Positions 16,227 through 19,876 of a stretch of 19,876 nucleotides of DNA are shown here, piece after piece (within the stretch, counting starts at the first letter, position 1; every line of letters begins with the position of its first letter). The notes below the pieces were generated by a model. That model saw only the letters and a list, made by a program, of their open reading frames with translations, ran no database searches and had not been told where the DNA came from. The stretch covers positions 1-19,876 of the forward strand of contig JABJKO010000322.1 in assembly GCA_018660305.1 (NCBI GenBank), given 5' to 3'. The position numbers and the translations under genes were made by a program. Source of the DNA: Rhodospirillaceae bacterium (lineage in GTDB: Bacteria > Pseudomonadota > Alphaproteobacteria > MPNO01 > UBA2964).

Positions 16227-16880
16227 ATGGAAACATTTTTGTTTTTTCTGAAGGGCGTTGCCGCCGGGTTCGTGGTGGCGGCGCCGGTGGGGCCGGTCGC
16301 CGTGATGTGCGTTCGCCGCACGCTGGTACGCGGTGCCCTGTCCGGCTACGCGACCGGGCTGGGCGCCGCGATCGCCGATACTGTCTATGGCGTTGTCGCC
16401 GCTTACGGCATCAGCTTCCTGGCCGCCCTGCTTTTTGACAACGCATTCTGGTTCAGGCTGGTCGGTGGTATTCTGTTGTGCACGCTGGCGGTAAAGACGC
16501 TGTTTTCAGGCCCGGCGGAGACACAGGCGCCGAGCTCAAACGGATTAATGAGCGACTTCCTGTCGGCCCTGGTGGTGACCGGCACCAACCCCATTACCGT
16601 CGTTGCGTTCGGCGTGGTCTTCACCACCATCGGCGTGGCCACGGCCGGCGAGAAACTCGACTGGGCGGAAGCCCTGATCGCCGGTGTGTTTGTCGGCTCC
16701 GCCCTGTGGTGGGCAACCCTGACCGGCATCGCCTCCCTGTTCCGGCCGGCGCTCAACCGTTCCGGACTTCGCTGGATCAACCGAATTTCCGCCGGTGTTA
16801 TTCTGCTGTGTGGCGTTCTGATGCTGATCGCCGCAACGGCACCGGACAGCCCGGTCGCATCGCTTTTCAGTCTATCGTAA
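16227..16880 (+). CDS. LysE/RhtB-family amino-acid exporter
   Basis: This 217-residue inner-membrane protein of six helices belongs to the LysE superfamily. The N-terminal motif GFVVAAPVGPVAVMCVRRTL is the family signature, and TGTNPITVVAFGVVF is the second-half counterpart. Members export amino acids or related metabolites by proton exchange; the substrate cannot be read. AGGCG lies about 9 bases before the ATG. It diverges from the PhyH-type gene over a 106-base gap and converges with asd, their stops being 3 bases apart. Confidence 0.9.
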   Translation: METFLFFLKGVAAGFVVAAPVGPVAVMCVRRTLVRGALSGYATGLGAAIADTVYGVVAAYGISFLAALLFDNAFWFRLVGGILLCTLAVKTLFSGPAETQAPSSNGLMSDFLSALVVTGTNPITVVAFGVVFTTIGVATAGEKLDWAEALIAGVFVGSALWWATLTGIASLFRPALNRSGLRWINRISAGVILLCGVLMLIAATAPDSPVASLFSLS

Positions 16881-16883
16881 GCC

Positions 16884-17948
16884 TCACCGGTCGACCGACA
16901 GTTCCATGACGACTTCGTCATCGTCGTCGGATTCGATGGGCTGGACGCCCTTCAGGTGCTCGGCGATCTGGACGGCATTGAGCGCCGCCCCCTTGCGCAG
17001 ATTATCCGAAACCACCCAGAAGCCGAGGCCGTTCTTCACCGTCGGGTCCTTGCGCACCCGGCTGACATAGACCATATCGTCGCCGACGCATTCCACCGGC
17101 GTCACATAGCCTTCATTGGCGCGATGATCGATCACCGATACACCCGGCATGGCGCGCATCAGCCCCCGTGCCTGTTCCGGAGACAAATCGTTGGCGAGTT
17201 CGACGGTTATCGCTTCGCCATGACCGATAAAGACCGGAACCCGCACGCAGGTCGCCATTACCTTGATATCGCGATCGAGGATCTTGCGGGTCTCCACCGC
17301 CATCTTCCATTCTTCTTTTGTCGCCCCGTCATCCATGAACTCGTCGATATGGGGAATGACATTGAAGGCGATCTGTTTGGTGAATTGCTCTTTCACGATG
17401 GGGTCGTTGACGAAGATACCACGGGTCTGGTTGAACAGCTCTTCCATGGCGTCCTTGCCCGAGCCCGATACCGATTGATAGGTGGAGACAACCACCCGGC
17501 GTACTTTTGCGGCGTCGTGAAGGGGTTTAAGCGCCATCACCATCTGGATTGTCGAGCAGTTGGGATTGGCGATGATATTGCGCTTTGTGTGCTGCGCGAT
17601 GGCTTCCGGATTGACCTCGGGCACCACCAGCGGCACGTCGGGATCCATGCGGAACTCGGACGTATTGTCGATCACCACGCAGCCGGCATCGGCGGCCCGC
17701 GGCGCATGGATGGCCGATACTTTGGCGCCGGGTGAGAACAGCGCGATATCGAAGCCCTTGAAGTCGAAACCGTCGAGCGGCTGGACCTTCAGGACGTCCT
17801 TTTCGCCAAACGAAATCTCACGGCCGGACGAGCGCTCGGAGGCGAGCGCCACCACTTCGTCTACCGGGAAGGCGCGCTCGGCAAGCGTCTGGAGAATTTC
17901 ACGTCCGACATTGCCGGTGGCCCCGACGACCGCGACCCTGTAACCCAT
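16884..17948 (-). CDS. asd: Aspartate-semialdehyde dehydrogenase
   Basis: Asd reduces beta-aspartyl phosphate to aspartate semialdehyde with NADPH, the branch point to lysine/diaminopimelate, threonine and methionine. Visible are the NADP loop GATGNVGRE (9-17), IDNTSEFRMDPDVPLVVPEVN, the catalytic Cys131 in NPNCSTIQM, Gln158 (STYQSVSGSG), Arg236 (CVRVPV) and the acid/base His243 (IGHGEA). WVVSDNLRKGAALNAVQIAE closes the fold. About 18 residues follow it, including SDDDD, an acidic extension beyond the usual end. The length of 354 is slightly longer than many members. AGGA lies about 9 bases before the ATG. It faces the LysE gene and follows a 424-base gap. Confidence 0.97.
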   Translation of the reverse strand: MGYRVAVVGATGNVGREILQTLAERAFPVDEVVALASERSSGREISFGEKDVLKVQPLDGFDFKGFDIALFSPGAKVSAIHAPRAADAGCVVIDNTSEFRMDPDVPLVVPEVNPEAIAQHTKRNIIANPNCSTIQMVMALKPLHDAAKVRRVVVSTYQSVSGSGKDAMEELFNQTRGIFVNDPIVKEQFTKQIAFNVIPHIDEFMDDGATKEEWKMAVETRKILDRDIKVMATCVRVPVFIGHGEAITVELANDLSPEQARGLMRAMPGVSVIDHRANEGYVTPVECVGDDMVYVSRVRKDPTVKNGLGFWVVSDNLRKGAALNAVQIAEHLKGVQPIESDDDDEVVMELSVDR

Positions 17949-18143
17949 GGTTCAAATCCTGCTTTTTCATGTTCCCGGCCGCCATGCCAGCGCCCGGAAC
18001 CGTTGACTTACGTCCGCTGACGGTGAAATTCAAGTATAGCCTCAAACAATGAGCCACCAGCAACCGACCGGCTCAGGACTTATGCCGCGTTCTGGACCCG
18101 GTTGGTTGGGAAACCGAAACAAGCGAATAGTCAGCCTTCATCT

Positions 18144-18280
18144 GCGCGCCAAACGGCGCGCCTACCCCCCACCTGCACCTCCCCCTCATGGGGGGAGGAA
18201 AATTGTCTTCGGACATTGATGACTTTAAGTCCCCTCCCCCCTTGAGGGGGAGGGTTAGGGTGGGGGGGTGCCTTCGCACC
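18144..18280. repeat. GC-rich composite palindromic intergenic element
   Basis: Several hairpins are nested here. GCGCGCC-AAAC-GGCGCGC lies at 18144-18161, CCTCCCCC with GGGGGAGG at 18178-18198, CCCTCCCCC with GGGGGAGGG at 18232-18254, and GGTGC-CTTC-GCACC at 18267-18280. Outer arms CCCCCCACC (18165-18173) and GGTGGGGGG (about 18259-18267) are also complementary. The two CT/AG-rich hairpins resemble palindromic repeat families scattered in alphaproteobacterial intergenic regions. The rest of the 424-base gap (17949-18372) shows no gene; the ribosome-binding site GGGAGG (about 18362) belongs to the HD gene. Confidence 0.75.
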
Positions 18281-18372
18281 GACTGGAACAAGGGTCGTAG
18301 GGGTCGATGGAATATGGAAATGGGTTCTATAATGGGGGATAGTCCTATCCGGACATCAGACGGGAGGCTCCC

Positions 18373-19128
18373 ATGGCCGAGACAAAGACATTGTCGGAAA
18401 AAGCCGACGAGTTGGAATTCCAGCAGATGAAAGATCTGGGCGAGATGATGATTTACCGCTCGGCAATCAACAAGCTGGCCGATGGTGAATGGTCCGACGA
18501 GGTCAAGTTCACCCTGGGCCCGCTCAAGCCGTCCCTGATGGGCGAAGACCCGCGCCTTCCCCAAATGCCGGAAAAACCCACCCTGATCGATTTCTTCAAC
18601 CTTCGCTTCGGGCCCTCGAAACAGCATCTGCTGCAAAGCGCGGCGCTGGCGCGCAAGAACGGGCTGGACGAGAAGATGGTGCTGGCCTGCCTGCTCCACG
18701 ACGTGTCGGTGATCGCCTTTTTCCGGCCCGATCACGGCTATTGGGGCGCGCAGATGCTGGAACCCTATGTGGATGAGGAAGTCAGCTGGGCGATCCGTAT
18801 GCACCAGGCGCTGCGCTTCTTCCCCGATAAATCAGTGGGCTACGAGTACCCGGAAGTCTATGCCAAGCGGTTCGGCGACGATTATCAGGTGGAACCCTAT
18901 GTGCAGAGGGACTACGAGATCGCGCGCAACCACAAATGGTACATGTCGGCGCGCATGATCTGTCTCAACGATCTCTACACGTTCGATCCCGACGTCAAAG
19001 TCGATATCGAGGATTTCGAAGACATCATCGGCCGCCACTTCAAACAGCCGGAAGAAGGGCTCGGCAATGACAGCTCACCGGCAGCCCATATGTGGCGCAC
19101 CCTCAGACGGCCCGCCAACGCGCTGTAG
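18373..19128 (+). CDS. HD-domain protein with MIOX/PhnZ-like diiron ligand pattern
   Basis: This 251-residue cytoplasmic protein carries an HD-type helical core. Possible metal ligands are His85 (PSKQHLLQ), His109-Asp110 (CLLHDVSV), His121 (PDHGYW), His144 (RMHQAL) and Asp200 (CLNDLYTF). The order H, HD, H, H, D matches the mixed-valent diiron oxygenases (myo-inositol oxygenase, PhnZ). The spacing from His85 to His109 (24) and from His144 to Asp200 (56) is close to PhnZ; the HD-to-His spacing is shorter. Ordinary HD phosphohydrolases share parts of this pattern, so an oxygenase role is inference. GGGAGG precedes the ATG at good distance. It follows the palindromic element and faces the flagellin gene. 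Confidence 0.8.
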   Translation: MAETKTLSEKADELEFQQMKDLGEMMIYRSAINKLADGEWSDEVKFTLGPLKPSLMGEDPRLPQMPEKPTLIDFFNLRFGPSKQHLLQSAALARKNGLDEKMVLACLLHDVSVIAFFRPDHGYWGAQMLEPYVDEEVSWAIRMHQALRFFPDKSVGYEYPEVYAKRFGDDYQVEPYVQRDYEIARNHKWYMSARMICLNDLYTFDPDVKVDIEDFEDIIGRHFKQPEEGLGNDSSPAAHMWRTLRRPANAL

Positions 19129-19169
19129 ACGCACGTCTTCAACAGGGGCTTTGCCGTGACGCCAGCGCA

Positions 19170-19189
19170 ATTTCCGCATAAACGGAAAT
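19170..19189. terminator. Hairpin between the HD gene and flagellin
   Basis: ATTTCCG (19170-19176) and CGGAAAT (19183-19189) form a 7-base-pair stem with a 6-base loop in the 66-base gap between convergent stops. The plus-strand side is followed by GGCTTTTAGG, only a weak T tract, so termination in either direction is plausible but not strong. Confidence 0.45.
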
Positions 19190-19194
19190 GGCTT

Positions 19195-19876
19195 TTAGGC
19201 GAGGAGCTTTAATAGGAATTTCGATTGCTGGTTCGCCTTACCCAGCGAGAAGATGCCGGCCTGATACTGGGTCGACTTATTGGCGAGATCGGCCGTCCCC
19301 GCCGCGAAATCCAGATCGAGCAGATTGCTGCGGGCGGCCTCGGTATTCTCGATGGACGTCGCGATATTGGCCGATGCGAATTCCAGCCGGGACTGGCTCG
19401 CGCCATTGTCAGTCCGCGCCACCTGGATCGTGTCGATGGCATTGTTGATGGCACTGATCGCGGCGTCGGCGCCGGCCTTGGTCGAAACATCGGCGGTGTC
19501 GACCCCAAGCCCGGCCGACGTCGTGTCGGTAAACGACACACCGAGATCGTCGGTCGCCGGGTCTGATCCCGTGCCTACTTTAATGCTGACTGTCCCGGCA
19601 GAGCCGTCGAGCAGAGGAGTCCCGGCAAAATCCGTATCCTCGGCGATGCGGTTAACCTCGTCCGACAGGGCTTGAAACTCGGTATTGATGGCAGAGCGCT
19701 CGGTTCCCGAAAGATGGCCCGAGCTCGCCTGCACCGCCAGGCTTTTCATCCGCGTCAGCGCGTCATTGATCCGCGCCATGCCGCCGTCGGCGACCTGTAG
19801 CATGGACGCGCCCTGACCGGCATTCGACCGAGCCTGTTGCAGCCCGCTGACCTCGGCGCCAAGGCGCGAGCCGATG
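19195..19876 (-). CDS. Flagellin, C-terminal part (5' end beyond the window)
   Basis: The frame enters at the window edge and gives 226 residues of flagellin. The conserved D1 helix from the N-terminal half is there (IGSRLGAEVSGLQQARSNAG, then DALTRMKSLAVQASSG and INTEFQALSDEVNRIAEDT with FAGTPLLDG). A short Ser/Thr/Asp-rich variable part follows (GTVSIKVGTGSDPATDDLGV), then the C-terminal D1/D0 helices (NNAIDTIQVARTDNGASQSR, NIATSIENTEAARS). It ends in SLGKANQQSKFLLKLLA, where many flagellins end in QANQ plus SLL and Arg. The missing start is probably less than 60 residues away, so the flagellin is small. It is exported by the flagellar type III system. Convergent with the HD gene. Confidence 0.95.
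   Translation of the reverse strand, partial: IGSRLGAEVSGLQQARSNAGQGASMLQVADGGMARINDALTRMKSLAVQASSGHLSGTERSAINTEFQALSDEVNRIAEDTDFAGTPLLDGSAGTVSIKVGTGSDPATDDLGVSFTDTTSAGLGVDTADVSTKAGADAAISAINNAIDTIQVARTDNGASQSRLEFASANIATSIENTEAARSNLLDLDFAAGTADLANKSTQYQAGIFSLGKANQQSKFLLKLLA

Overview
The window looks like chromosomal DNA of a GC-rich alphaproteobacterium, probably Rhodospirillales-like. The evidence is the linked TCA-cycle genes in the order (transcribed right to left) CoA-ester lyase, sdhC-sdhD-sdhA-sdhB, then mdh-sucC. No taxon can be fixed from sequence reading alone.

Layout. Positions 1-270 carry a piece of a second, different sucC on the plus strand. It is fused tail-to-tail at about 262-271 to the resident minus-strand sucC (262-1377), which therefore lacks its last codons; this looks like an assembly or amplification chimera. 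mdh (1434-2459) follows, with an unusual Lys/Ala-rich tail. Between mdh and sdhB sits a 3.7 kb insert. It holds a SelW-like selenoprotein gene read through an in-frame TGA (2670-2891), a convergent alpha/beta hydrolase, an AT-rich regulatory stretch, a secreted Thr/Asp-repeat protein with an Ala/Lys tail and a strong terminator, and an outer-membrane beta-barrel protein. The complete sdhCDAB operon follows (6227-9650), then a cluster of DnaA-box-like sequences (9791-9851), a CitE/malyl-CoA-type lyase, a CBS-pair protein and a TPR-GT41 (SPINDLY/OGT-like) glycosyltransferase.

From 13.7 kb the content becomes more accessory. There is a divergent DUF692/MNIO-type enzyme with a downstream partner protein, a phytanoyl-CoA dioxygenase-like protein, a LysE-type exporter and asd (aspartate-semialdehyde dehydrogenase). 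A GC-rich palindromic element at 18144-18280 precedes an HD-domain protein whose metal ligands resemble the MIOX/PhnZ oxygenases. The 3' part of a flagellin gene runs off the right edge.

How the genes work together. sdhCDAB, mdh and sucC form three consecutive steps of the TCA cycle; the lyase fits acyl-CoA/malyl-CoA metabolism next to it. The GT41 enzyme could glycosylate the flagellin. The MNIO enzyme and its neighbour resemble peptide-modifying pairs, but no precursor peptide is visible. The most striking item is the selenoprotein gene: standard gene calling stops at its TGA, yet the frame continues for 62 conserved-looking codons and a bacterial SECIS-type hairpin sits directly after the TGA. 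This implies that the organism has the selenocysteine machinery, which is not in this window.
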